From: Sipunculus nudus
Lineage: Eukaryota > Annelida > Sipuncula > Golfingiida > Sipunculidae
Assembly: GCA_026874595.1 (NCBI GenBank)
Contig: CM049319.1
Span: forward strand, 4,242,601 to 4,306,600
Reading direction: 5' to 3'
Length of the DNA stretch: 64,000 bases
In this document: positions 23,601-37,772 of the stretch, piece after piece
How the letters are laid out: every line of letters begins with the position of its first letter
Position numbering within the stretch: the first letter of the stretch is position 1
The notes under the pieces: generated by a model
Database searches by the model: none
Told to the model about the DNA's origin: nothing
Seen by the model: only the letters and a program-made list of their open reading frames with translations
Program-made: the position numbers and the translations under genes

Positions 23601-26600
23601 GGAGTATTTAAGATGTCTGTTACAGGTAGCAAGGGAAAAGTCATGCAAATTAAAACAAGCATAATCAACATACCAGTAAAAACAAAATGAGAGCACAGGT
23701 AAGTGACAGTCCCCCTCTATCTTATGAATTTAAGCACACAATCACAAAAACATACATCAACAGTACAAGAAAGCAATATAAACATAAATGAAAACATTAC
23801 TGCCCTAGAAGTGAAAGGAATAATGTACAAAACCCAAGAAAAAGAAAGGTTATTTCAAACATATAATACAATTTAAGGGACAAAATGCAAAAATACTTTA
23901 CATTAAGTTATTTAATAAAGGCAAAGACAACACTGAGTGTTCAAAGCTAGCACTTCATTTAAAAGCATGAGGTTGGCAAAATAACAAATGCACCCCCATT
24001 TATTCAGGACAAGGTAGTAATTTTTTTAACTCATTCACCAAACTTGTCCAAGGGCAGAAGACATTTTACCCTCTTCAAAGCGGCAAATTCAAAGTGGCTC
24101 CAAACTTTGGTGTGAATTGATCCTTGACACAGCAATCCAAAGCATTTTCTATTCAACAGGTGGTTCTAAACTGTTTCAGAAGCAAACTGAATTATCTGCT
24201 TTGGAAAAATGCCTTTTGAAAAATCAATTTGCATCCATAATGGTTTAGACTTAGTTTTGAGTCAAAGCACAAGTCCTAATTTTGTGTCAGCATGCTGTTA
24301 TATTGTTTCAAAAACAGTTTTGAAATGTACAGTGCCATCTTGTGCCTGATGCCTATGTGAACACACAATATGGTTTGAAACCGATTTGATGAACCTGCAT
24401 GGCCCAAAACATTTTAAAACAATTTTGTTTGTGAAAGGGGTATTTGAAAATAATTTCATTGAAACTGTGTTTGGTTAAGTTATGAGACAGGTCAAAGAAT
24501 TAGAATGTGTACAGGAATGAAATGTTTTTCATGATAAGTCTGATGGTTGAATTATAAGAAGGGACCAAATTATTAGAATGGATACAGTATACAGCAAATA
24601 AAAATTCCATCCACCTTATGCAAAAACAGGTAAAATTTACAAAGCTGGCCTATGCTACAAGGCAAAGCATGTGCCCCATGTGTAGGAAATGGACCTTTGA
24701 CCTACTGACCTTTGGTATTTTTTGTTGACTTGTTTGGTTGTCTGTTGGCTAACAGGACCATTCACTACTTCACTGTGAAAAAATATGACAATAGAATCTA
24801 TTACTTGACCAGTCATAGAAATTACTGTCATAGAAATGATCAAGTTAAAATACAATGTCAAGTGGTTATTGACCCTGAAAAGATGTTATATACAAATTGT
24901 ATATTATTAATTATATATATATTATAAATTATGCACAAAGCAAAGACTACCAGAGTACCAGAGAAACAAAATTAAATATGACAAGAAATAGATCATTTAG
25001 AAAAGCAAAGAATATTATATTGACAGACCATAGAAATAATTACAAAACTCTCATGCAAGAAACAAATAATTTTTTTTTACTTTTTATGGAAGTAGCAAAA
25101 TTATATACAAGTGTATAATATCTTGTGTTTCTACACCACCAGGTATGAAGATAAAATAAATCTGGAGATAACAATTTTTGTGATAAGCACAGTTGGTTAT
25201 GCCATGGATGAACCTAATGACATTCAAGGACAGCTCTGGAATTGCTGGCATTGAAAACATCGAGCCAGTATGCCCTTTTTTGAAAAAAATTCTGCCCATG
25301 TAATATAAAACCAAACTTTCCAATCCATCAAAGTTATAATAAACATATTATCCCACATCATTAAACAACGCAGAGCAAATTAACATTAAAAGAATTATTA
25401 ACTGAAATACTTGTCTAAATGCTCAACTATTAAAGATATAATTATATGTACAGTCTTTTGTAATCACAATCCTTAATTATCATTTGAGTTAACTACTCCC
25501 ACAGTTAAGGTGTTATGGTTTAAATTCAAGCTAGGGTTCCTTACATGAGCTTAGACCTATATAATATATCATGCATGAGCACAGTGCAGCAGCATGGGGC
25601 TGAATATTTATGCGTCATGAGATTCCATGAAGCACTCTCTACAGTGTCCGACTGGCAAGAAAGTAGCACAAAAAAAGCGGTCAGAACTGTCTCACTAGTG
25701 AATCTTACTTTTCTAGTGAAGCAGTTAGAAAGCTGAATCTTGGATCAGCCTAATATTTTCTCCTGAGCAAAATGTGTATGTAACATATGGGGGCTTGTCC
25801 AGGATCCAGCCAAACTTTGGAGCCTGGGGTATTGTGGTTTGAAGTAATTGGGTAACTACCTCCACCTAGTTTAACCTAAAAGTGTGATTCCTGGATTAAA
25901 TAATCTTGTTCTGGAAGCCAAACACTCTGAAGAGGTGGCGTGTTACAGGGTGCACACAAAAGCAGAACAAACTGCTTCACTAGAAAAGCAAGCTTCACTG
26001 GCAAGAATGTTTCGTCTACTTTTATATGCACCCCAAAAGACTGCTCATCGAGAACAGTCATACAGACAAAAATTACACTGTCACAGCCCTATCAACACAA
26101 TTAATCTGCTTGTATGGAATCCTAACTTTTGCACTCTTTTTAAACTTACCTGTACTTGTGTAACATATTATTATAAAAATCTACACTGTTACATTATTAA
26201 CACATAGTTACTGACCTGTGCTTTAGATGGTCAGTCTGACCTTGACCTTGTGAGGTTAGGTGACACTGGTCAGTGTTACCGTCTATATTCAGATTATTTA
26301 GCAGTCCGTCATTCCGGTTAATATCCTGCCTCCCCGGGTGAGACGCTAGGGGCGTGGATGTTGTAGTGTACACGTAATCTACATCATCGCATTCAATCCC
26401 ATCATCCTCGATGTCGTCAATACCCCCAGAATACATGCCAGGTCTACGCAAAGCAAGGCAAGCAGAGTGGATATATACAAACATGCCCAGAACTTAACCA
26501 TGCAAGTGTTAAAGATTATATCTCTCTTATTATATCATGCCTGTTTAATATTATAATTCATGCAGACAGCAGCAGTGGGTGAGGTTAGAGTGATTTTTTT

Positions 26601-29600
26601 TAATCATCACATGCAAGCTCAGACATAAATATTTGAATGTGACAAATAATCCATGCACACAAAAAAATGAGGAAGCAATATTGCAGCACATTAAAAGCAG
26701 AGGTTGCTTTATATTCAAACGGATATAAATCTTATCAAAGATGTTTCGTGCAAAACTTATAGAAATCCCTCAAAGTATCTCATTCCTGGAAATATTTTTA
26801 TTTCTGCCATGCTATCTTATCTGTATCAGTATTTTTTTGTCAAAATATTGAAAACAAAATTGAAAAAAAAGTAATTAATCTGCTGTTGTTGTCCAATCAG
26901 TTTGGTTATCACAGTCAACATGCAGTCTTCTTAGTGCTCTCCTTGCCCACAGGATAATTTAACCCAAATCCTGACTCAGCAATTCATGCTATGCCTGTAA
27001 ATGTTAGTAAAGGATTCTTAAATTGCTAGCTTGTGCCCATTGATTAAATGGGAGTCATAGTACTTAACACTGTTTGACTAATGAAACCTTTTTATGAAAT
27101 AACTTCACAATTTATGAAGTGTAAAAATTTATATAGTTTCACCACTTATTGTATTTTCAAGAAATTTGCATCACTGTTATTGTATTTTCAAACAAGTGAC
27201 CCAGGGGTCATGACGCTCAGCTGACCAGGAAGACATTGACAAAAGTAATTTTATCATCTGAATGTCAAATTTGAATGAAATACTTTTTCCAAACTTGATC
27301 TTTTGTATAAAATCATCCAATATTCATTGGGGTACTATGGAGCTCTGTAGCATGAAGGATATGGGTAACAGACACCTATTTTCAAGGTTTACAAGATGAC
27401 TTTTCAGGGGTCTCCCAGCATGTCAAAAAATAAAATTCTAGGTCCAGTTAATATGATTTGTGCCCTGTTAACAGATGACCAAATGTTTATTCTGGGGGGT
27501 ATTTCAAAGCCGCATAGGATGAAGGATATGGGTAACAGAGATGTAATTTCAGGTGCACAAGGAGACTTTTCAGGGGCCTCCCAGCATATCAAGAAAGGAG
27601 ATTCTAGGTCAAGTCATTATAATTTGTGCTCTGTTAACAGATGACCAAATCTTTATTCTCGGAGCCATAGCATGAAGGATATGGGTAACAGAGACCTAAT
27701 TTCAGATTTCCAAAGAGACTTTCCCAAGGCCTCCCTGCATGTCAAAAAGAAGATTCTAGGTCCAGTCATTATGATTTGTGCCCTGTTAATATATGACTAA
27801 ATCTTTATTCTGGGGGGTACTTCAGAGCCCCATAGCTCACAGAATATGGGTAACAGGGACCTTATTTCGGGTTTCCATGTAGACCTTTTATGGGCTTCCC
27901 TGGAGGTGAGGACAGAAGATTCTAGGTCCAGTCATTATAATTTGTGCCCTGTTTAAAGATGACCAAATGTTTAAAGATCACAAAAGTAGAGAAAAAAAAT
28001 CGTAAAAAAATAAAAAAAATATAGCTGGCGCCACCAATCTCCAGAAATTAATGAAACACTCCATGATCAATATCCATGCAAAGAATCATGGTGATTAATG
28101 CATTAGTTGTTCAGATACTTGAGCTTTTGTATTAAATTTTGCATTATTCTGGGGGGTACTTCAGAACCCCATAGCTCGAAGAATATAGGTCACAGTGACC
28201 TAATTTCAGGTTTACAAGGAGAATTTCCATAGACCTCCCAGGATGTCAAGTAAAAAGATTCCAATTCTAGCGGTTACGATTTGTGCCCTGTTAACGGATA
28301 GATGCCCGGACGGCCGTACGGAAGACGGACAAAAGGTGATCCCTATAGCTCAGATGACTTACAGTCAGCTGAGCTAAAAACTTTTCAAAGTTTTTAAAAA
28401 TTATAAATGATCTATCACTTGACAATTATTGTACTAATATTCAAAATATCTTATAACTGGTTGGAGGTATAATTTACTTTAAGTCAGCTATGTAATTTTG
28501 AAACAAAGATACTGTGGAAGTGGTTTTGTTAGCGGGGTTTTTATTTTCGCGCTCTTCGCGGGAGCGTGATTTGCGCTAAATTAAGAACCCACGTTATTTG
28601 AAGGTAACTTTTTTTTTTTACTTTCAGGGCCAACACTTTGTTATAGATACAAGTAGAAAGTATTGGCGAATTGAATAGACAATGATTTGTCATATAGATT
28701 GTTAATGTTTATTTTGGCAGTTGAGAAATTGAACAACATTTTTACATATAAAATGTATTTTGTATACACAAAAGTCTAAAGTTTTCATCATAATTTTGGG
28801 ATTAACCCAGGCGGCAATTGGCAAGTTGTGATGTCACTTGCTGATCGATGCAATCGTTCGCCACTTGAAAGACTGGAGAATTCTCGCCTGACACACAGTC
28901 ACGTGAGTCTGAGAATCCTTCCATGTGGGGTCGCTTGAGTTGAGGCTTCTTCAACCAGGATGTTAGAGTAATCACATTGCTTGTTATAAGATTTCATAGG
29001 AAAGGATATTTCAGCCGAAAACCACACCGCTTAATAGTGATTTGTAGAAACAACTGTGAAACAAATAGCCTGTGAAAACCTTTAGAACCGCCCTCCAAAT
29101 GTCTTTGAAGTATGAAAGAGAGCCAGCCGTGATTGTGGTCAATTTACTCATTTGTCAAACAGCATGTCTTGGTGCAGTACCATTGCATCATCAAACGTAA
29201 TTAGTCCTGGTAATTACGTATTGTTTACCCCATGCAATCACAGTACTCACTAGCCCGTAGCCAGGAGGTGGAAGGTTGGTTTCCTCACAAACCTATATTT
29301 TATGTAATCATTTAAATATTTTGATAATTTGATACAAATTGAAAATCTCATACATACTGATTTGCGGGAAAATTTGAACTGCGCTAATGCTGTAAAATGG
29401 AAGAAGCGCGAAAATTCAGACGCGCCAAATTAACCACTTCCACAGTACTTGTCTATACTAGCTACCAGTTATGTATCTACAAAACTGCCATATGTAATTC
29501 ATATGCATATCTTTTAATATATAACTCATGATCTTAAATCACAATTTTTACATTAGGCAGAGAGTTTAGCTAAGGTCTCAATTGCTAACACTAACAAATA

Positions 29601-32600
29601 TGTACAGATTCTTCCCAATATATTCAGACATCTCAATATGATTAAGTAACCATGTCCTTTTCCATATCAAAGATTAGCTGTATTCATAGTTTAATAAAAA
29701 CATATATATTGGCTCATAATTTGCTAGACTAATACAAGCAAATGATTGACACACCCTTGAAATTATTAATAGAACACCAACTGTACATAAAGGATTAAAC
29801 TGCTGCAGAGACAAGCAAACCAGAGATGTACCTTGTGTTACAAAAATGGTACACTTGCTGGTAAGTATCACATGATGAAAGTGACCATGCCTTTCAGAAC
29901 TCATAGAATTAGTTTTCATGCCTATCACAAGAGGGCAACACAGGTCCTGAATAGTGTGGCTGGAATGAGGTGCACAGGGAAGGACTTCATGCTCAGTTTT
30001 AGTTCATGATGACTGTAGTGGGAATCATCTGGAGTTAATTATCCGAATAATATACAACAGATTCAGACAGCATTTACTTCAGTAAGACATAGATACAAAT
30101 TATCATTAAATTAAACCATAACTAGAGTCCACTGCGAGAGACACACGATGGTGAATGAACTTTGATGATAAATTGATCAGTAAACTCAAAAAAGCCCCCA
30201 TAGAGATACTATGAGATGAGAATTGTAAAAAGAACCTAAGCTTATATTTCATAACACTTTTGGTTTTTTTTTTTTATTTGTTGCTTTGCCACATAGCTCT
30301 CAACTGCTATCTTCACTTTTGTTGGTCAAAACTTTCAGATAATTATCCAACTAAATCTTGTAATGTTTAATTATGTCAGGGCAATTAACTTAATGAAATG
30401 CAAATATAAGAATATAATGGGCATTTCTTGGTAATAAACCCAGAAAATAAGCATTGTTTGTAATGAAAGGAAATAAGTGAAAAAACTAAAGCTTAGTCAC
30501 CTCTTTCTTTCAAATAAAAATATCAAACTGGTATGAATCAAAAGATATATACATAATATATAGACCTATACATCAGGCGCTGGATTGAATCATGTCATAA
30601 CAACAAAAGCAAGCTCAGAGACTTCTTAATTATCCCTTGATTCCAGTGTATATTTTTTATGTATTTAAAGATGAATTAAAAGACAAATTAAATCAAATGA
30701 AAAAGACAGTAATATAAAATCTAAAGATGAGAGCCTTTATTCAATAGCTGATTAAGTCACTATCTGATTAGTCTATATTTTACTGATTTCCAACAAAAAC
30801 TTCCTCTGCAAGTTTTAATAGAATACTTGCCTTACACTAAATTCCTCATGTTAATCGTGACAGAAGAATCAAGGCGAGTGTGAGAAAAGATCAAGAGCTT
30901 GCCTTGATGCTGGTTGAGCTAAACTCTCAGGACAAAATATAAGGTGCAGGGCATGAAGGTAAGAAAGAACAGCAGAATGATAATCATCATTAAGAGAATA
31001 ATCAATTAGAATATACACATTAAATCCCACCTCCATGAGACAAACAAATATAAAGAAAAAAAGACCCAAAGCCATTTTGTGGTGCAAAGCGTGCAGTTTA
31101 TTGTTTGTAAAAAATCATTACAAAAGTCAATTGATCAAGTCCTTAATCTTCATATAAAATTTTAAATATTAATACAATTTGTAGACATACATGATTAGAA
31201 TCTACACAGCTGACTAATGACATAAATTAAATTTCATAAATGGATCACATGTGCAATTTCATTCCATCTTAGACACTGTATGTTAATGTTACAATGTAAT
31301 AAACTTCTTTACATTTCTCGACATTACCAGAAACTTTATGTGCAGGCTGAATTATTTCTTGATATCGATGGAATTACATTCCATTTAATGAAATTGTATT
31401 TCTAGTGCTTAGATGTCAAGAAAGACACCACTGGGAAATTCTTTGAATTAAATATTGTTACATTCAATCATGACATTTTGAATGTAAACTTTTGAAGCAA
31501 TGTTGATTTAAAAGCAGACATAAAACACTCATATAGAACTTTGCACACGTAAACCAACCAAGATTATATCACTCATCAGTTACAAATCTATGATAATTTT
31601 TGAATACAGCAATCTTGCTTGAATATCATAATATTCATACCCCTTCACGTGGCAAACTGCAGTCCAGATTATAATTGGCTAAAATTTAGTTTAAGCTTTT
31701 AAGTGTCAACTAAACACAGACTCGGTTTGTTTTAACACTGGAGATTTTAGCCAGGCAACATGAATTCAACCAAATTCATTAAATATTTAGTGATCATCAC
31801 TGCCTGTATGTCTGTCCAAACAGAACCTCAAAAACTTCTCCACTGATTTAAATCATATTTGGTGGCAAGGTGATCTAGTGTTAAGGAGCGAAAGATTACA
31901 TTTTGCAGTGGATCAAATAAAATTTTTGAGGAGTTTAAGATTTTGGTGGTGGTCTGAGCTCTCAAGGTGCTTCCATTTTCATGTCTCACAGCTGAACCTA
32001 GATTAATTTGGATTTAAAAAAAAAATTTATATATATACATAATCTGGAGTTAATACACATTTAACAAAAATCTGGTTTCATCTATATTGCAAGTTTGCCA
32101 TCTGAAAAGGGGAAAAAACAGCACATGTTTTCTTATCATACATTGAGTTAGTCTGTTGATAACACTTGGGTTAGGTTGTTACAGACTTAATCAATAAACA
32201 GGTTTCCAGGTATAACTATGTTAACCTACAACATGGAGTAACAAGCTACCTAAATTTAATGATGTTAATAACAATGAGTTCCAAAATGTACTTATCAATG
32301 CTTGTTCCTGAATATTAAGCTATAATACTGTCAGTAAGTTACAAATTAAAATACACACAACACTGATAATGATTCAAATAAAATGTACCAATCACCCTGA
32401 AGAAAATTAATTTAAAATGTTATAAAAACAAAATCTGCCACACACCTCAGGAAACAACAACTGTCCCTTAACAGACATAAACCTTGACTAAGGTTAAAAC
32501 TATAATTTCACAATTTTTTATCTTCTGATAGATATTCAATGGTTTTATGTATAGGTTCTGGTCAAGTTAAATAAAAAAGTCAAATAAAATCATTAAAACT

Positions 32601-32918
32601 TAGTTTATGGAACTTAGTTTAAGGAACAAGCTGGTTCCAGAAAGCTGAATGTAAAAATGTTTTTTCCCAGTAGAACTTGAATTACAACATCATAACATGA
32701 CAGCATACTGACTTTCAATACTATGTGCTTCTTCTAAACATTAAAAATATCTATAAAAATCAGATCACAGTAAAATTAAAGCAAGGGTGTAAATACCCAT
32801 TGCCCATTTGTAAATATTTTTTTTCTTTCTTTTCAAAATTGATCACAGTAAAATTAACCAGATATCCACTGTGCTCTCAAAATCCCTGTAAAAATTACTG
32901 AAAAGACATCAAATATAC

Positions 32919-32964
<46 letters not shown>

Positions 32965-35900
32965 ACCACCCCCTGGTAATAACACTTACAATAGAATATA
33001 GGAATATGAATATATCTTAAATATAACCATAATCTGCACAGAAAATTTTGAAAAAATCTGCCAGAATGATATCTAACATGGTAGGTAAACTTTAGGACGA
33101 GGACAGATTTTGGTCCATTTCCTGTGACCATCTATTGCCATCCCTCTGTGAACTGACGTTTTTCAGGCATCAGTTATATGCATGATACCGTTTGGATTCC
33201 CCTGTAATGTGATCAGTTTGACCAATGGACTATCAAATTCTAATTTTGTGCAAGTCTCACATGTACAACCTCATCCAGCTGAGAGAAAACTTGCTGTGAA
33301 ACTAAAATGTGTTTTTGGGCAGCATGTTGAAAATAAGCACCAATATGGTAAACTTAATTAATAAAGACCTGATAACAGATGAATTAAAGAGGAAGGCAAG
33401 AGCTCAATTACTTTGAGCTGAAATTAAAATATTAAAAAAATATTGTTAAACTGCTTTGAGACCTAATCATCCCTGAATTAACAGATGAATAAATTAAACA
33501 TTAACATTCAAAAACGAGAGTGAGACCCTTATTGATTAACACCATATAACATGTAATTTAAGTTTAAGCACATGAGTATAAGGACAATCTAGCACCATCC
33601 ATTAAGAAGTACATATTCACCTGTCAAAATAATTGGACAGAATTGACCCCTGCTTGACCAGGTGGTTTTTGCGTGAACTCGCAGCATCTACAGAGCCCTG
33701 GTTATCTAGACTCGGGCCCCTGCTCACACTGCTGTTGTTTTCACATGAAGCATCTCGATGCAGATGTGGCGCCCTCTCCCCAAGAAGCATGGCCTGTGAT
33801 GATAAGAGAGAATTACATCCTTTGAATACACAAAAATGAATATCTATTTCATTTTCAAAATACCAATAGTGATTAAGACTTAAATATACCTTGGCACAAT
33901 ATATTGGACAATCACTACCTAATGAATTATGTATAACTTGAGAGGTAGGGTACCCAACCCTTTACTGTTTACAAGCCACTAAAGAGCACTCAAAATGGGC
34001 AAATAGAATGCCATGATATGTATAGATTCTTTCAGGACAAAAATATTGCATATTATTTCTAAGTTTCAGTGATTTTCAATAATCTTCAGCAAACATTCTT
34101 AGTGGGAGCTGTTGAAAATTTGATAAAGATACAGAAAAAGCTTGAAAAGATATGGCTATTAGTGTAAATATAAATAGTGTCAGAATTTGTCGGAAATCTA
34201 AAATAAATGTAAACAGTAAATTTCAGTATTGTTTAAGTAGAAAAAAAAACCCAGATATATCCCATTTTTGTTATACATGTGGGATAAACATCACCAGCAC
34301 ACTGGACACAGGGTGTCTTACAAACTATCATCTCATTAACCAGTTAATTGAGATGTTTCATAACCAGCCAGGTAGTTTAAATAAATACAAAATCACTGTT
34401 TCAGTTATTTCATTCAGATCTTATGAAGCAGCTGCTTTTGCGGCTCTCTGAGAGAAGGTCTATTGCTGCAGAAGTAAATACTTATCTTAGGTGTTATGAT
34501 GACACTAAGCCTACTATGATACATATAGGAGCCAATGGCAACTGCCAATGCATCTCAGCTGACAATCCTATTACATACTTTTGAAAGTCTTTATAACCTG
34601 TTCAACCAGACTATCTGTCCCTGTCGAATCCATAACGGCAATAAAATCTCAACTCAGGGAAAGCTGTAGTTTTAGAATGCATCACACAGTCAGTGTTAGC
34701 AGTGTGATATGCTCAAAAGCTACAGCTACATAAATCTCATCCCTGAGATGAGAGCTTTACTAATGTTATACAGGAAAGAAATAGATCAAATAGAATACAT
34801 TATAAATCAGTTATACACCTATAATCTAAATATTCTAAAAATTCATTTTCTCAAAACTCCAAAAGTGTAGATTATCATTTTTAAGGTATCAATATAAATT
34901 CCTGATGATGGAACTATAAAAAGACCAAATAAATTGATAATTCAATTATTGGGAAGGAAAGGTGAGGGGGAGGCATAACAGTTTTATCTTTCTATCAGGG
35001 AACCATCAACCAACTAATCTATCATGGGCAAATGAAAATTTCCAAAAGAAACTTCATATGACTCATTGTGTGTGACACCCCAATAGCACCTTGGAAATTA
35101 ATTTGTTGTAACATGCAGGTTTTAAAATCATATGTCTGATGGGGTTAACCACAACTGTCCATAACCTTGGGTAACATATATATTTCGGGTGATTATTAAT
35201 ATATAGCCTGTACCTGCGACAATTCTTGTTGCAAAGATGATGACCCCTGTACATTATATCAATATGTCAATATACAAACACTTGGATATCTAACAACCAT
35301 CTATTTTAATTTTCTGTAACTTCATTAGTTCTTTAAATCAAATTATGCATGAAGGTTTTTAAAAAGTGAAGTAATAGATCAATAAGGATAACTTTTTTCT
35401 TATTAACTTTTATAATTGTTTTAAGCATCTTGATAACATCTGAAAAATCATTGATGAATTAATCATCCTGCTTCTAAGTGACTTTACTTCTGGCTAATAT
35501 GATAATAAATGTTTATATTGCTGCTTCTCCTAGCTCCCCCATATTATGTACTTAGACCTTGAATGAAATAATGTATTCATAATTTATATTAACATCATTA
35601 TAATATCATAATCACCTGTCTAAACAATCAATATACTCATGGAGCAGTATGGGTGGACAATTTTTTTCACATATTTTAAATGACTTTAAATAAAATTTTC
35701 AAATTTTTTTCACGATGATTCAAGCCAAACATTAAATTAGTGTCATTTATTGGTTATTTTTAAGCAATTAAATCAGCACAACTACACATCATGATAACTA
35801 TGATCACTTATACAAGACTTCACAGAATTCCACTGAGACTGACATACCTGTTTCATCTCTGCCTCATCCTTGTCATCACGAAGCTTTTTGTTCATGTCCC

Positions 35901-37722
35901 TGAAACAAGATACCTCCTTCAGTGCATCAGTATTACAAGTAGCTGCTAAACAGACCACAAAGGCAACAAATGCTGCGGAGGACCCAGCTTCTGTATCCAA
36001 AGCATCACCTGTACATTCACATACATCCAGGAGAGTTACCTGTACTGAACTTTCTTACTGAAACCATTACTTTAATTTGCCTGGCTGTATAAGGCACATG
36101 ACTATACAACACTCAGAGAGTGTGTACTTTTGCTGACTACAAAATAGTAAATTATTTTAAACCCAATGAAAATCATCAAAATATTTATTATTTATTAATT
36201 GAATATATATTGTAGTACCAAATACCTCCCCAAGATATCAGGATCAACAGTAGCCACAGCATCACATGATTGTTTACAAGCACTCAGGGGACTGACCTGC
36301 ACTGTGTTATTAAAACCAGGACACTGCCTCGCATGCACCTAGCCCTGTACATGTATGATCCTCATGACAATATTATGAAGACATATGAAGTTTTCCTACC
36401 TGAGCAGCTCCAGTTGCTTGACCAGACTTTCTCTTTCGATTGCGATCCCCTCACTTATGTGTAAGGCCGCCCTGTAATAAAGATATACAGAACTGTGAAT
36501 TCATGTTAACATTTTCACAGGGTTTCCTCCATTTAGTGAAAACAAAATATCCTAATTTTTTACACAAAAATTCATCCCATGGAAAAGTACATCCACAAAA
36601 AAATTTCCTTTTACCTGATTTGAAGTTTAAAATTCCTCTCCTGGAAAAGAAAATTCATTCCCATGTTTTTCTTCATATCATGTTGTTTGACTATAATACC
36701 TGTATCCAACTTACCATCCATCACTTTTCAAAATGATATGGTACAAATCATCACAAAGAAGACTGACAAAACTAAGGCACATATCAAATTTGATATAGGC
36801 AAACTCTAATTGTTAATAATTTTAAAGATATTTTTTGTTAAAATGAGTGGAAATAAAGGGGGAGGGAGGACTAGGTGAAGAGTTTGAGAAAAGGAGGTTT
36901 TTAATTTATTTTAAATACATTATATCGTTCAGAAATATCCCTTTTTTCATAATATCATTGTGCATGACATAATTATGTAAGTATAAAATAATATATAAAT
37001 ATTCTTCCACCTTATATAATATTAAATGCTAGCAGAAACATTTTATGTAAAAATAAAGTGAAATAACTAGTGTAACATGTTTAGAATACATGCATATCTG
37101 AATATCCATTACAGAATATCATTACAACTGTGGTGAACATAGTTTGGCATGATTTAATGCACTTGTATACAGAGGGGGCCACTCACATTGCCCGTTCTCG
37201 TTTTTCATCCCGCTGCTGGTTGCGAAGCTGGGTGATATAACTCTTACTTTCCGTCAGCTCTGTCAGTGACTGGTCCAGCATCTCCTGGAGAGAATCCTTC
37301 TCCTGTTGCCAAGGAAACAAGTCATAATAAAGCTAGCTTTCATGGCTGATACATTTCCCCCATTAGTTATCATGTGTTTATGGGTGAGGTTTTCATGCCA
37401 GAGACAAGATCACATTAAATATGTAAAGACACACATTTAACACTTATTTAACTCCAGGGGCATGGAAGGTTGGGAGTGCTTGTATGGGATCAGACATAAC
37501 ACCTACTTAAAACGTTAAGCACTTGGGCCTTGTATTAAATCAAATACAGTATTCTGTTTTAGCTACTCAAACATCAGCAATTATAAACCACTCTCTCAGT
37601 GTTTAAATGATTGGTGGCCTGGTGAGACTGACCTGTTGTAATTTCTCGTTTTCCTGTTTTGTCTCTACCTCCATGAGATTCAGTTTGTCCAGTCTGTCCT
37701 CCATCTGTAACCAGAAACATAT

Positions 37723-37772
<50 letters not shown>

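Larger units (their letters stand above)
22597..26215 (-). other. CRACR2A intron with small local repeats
   Basis: Mostly unique AT-rich sequence. It contains the 55-bp tandem pair at 23159-23268, several 'tttcaaggtcaa' blocks near 23270-23340, and the foldback at 25708-25988. No supported exon. Confidence 0.55.
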
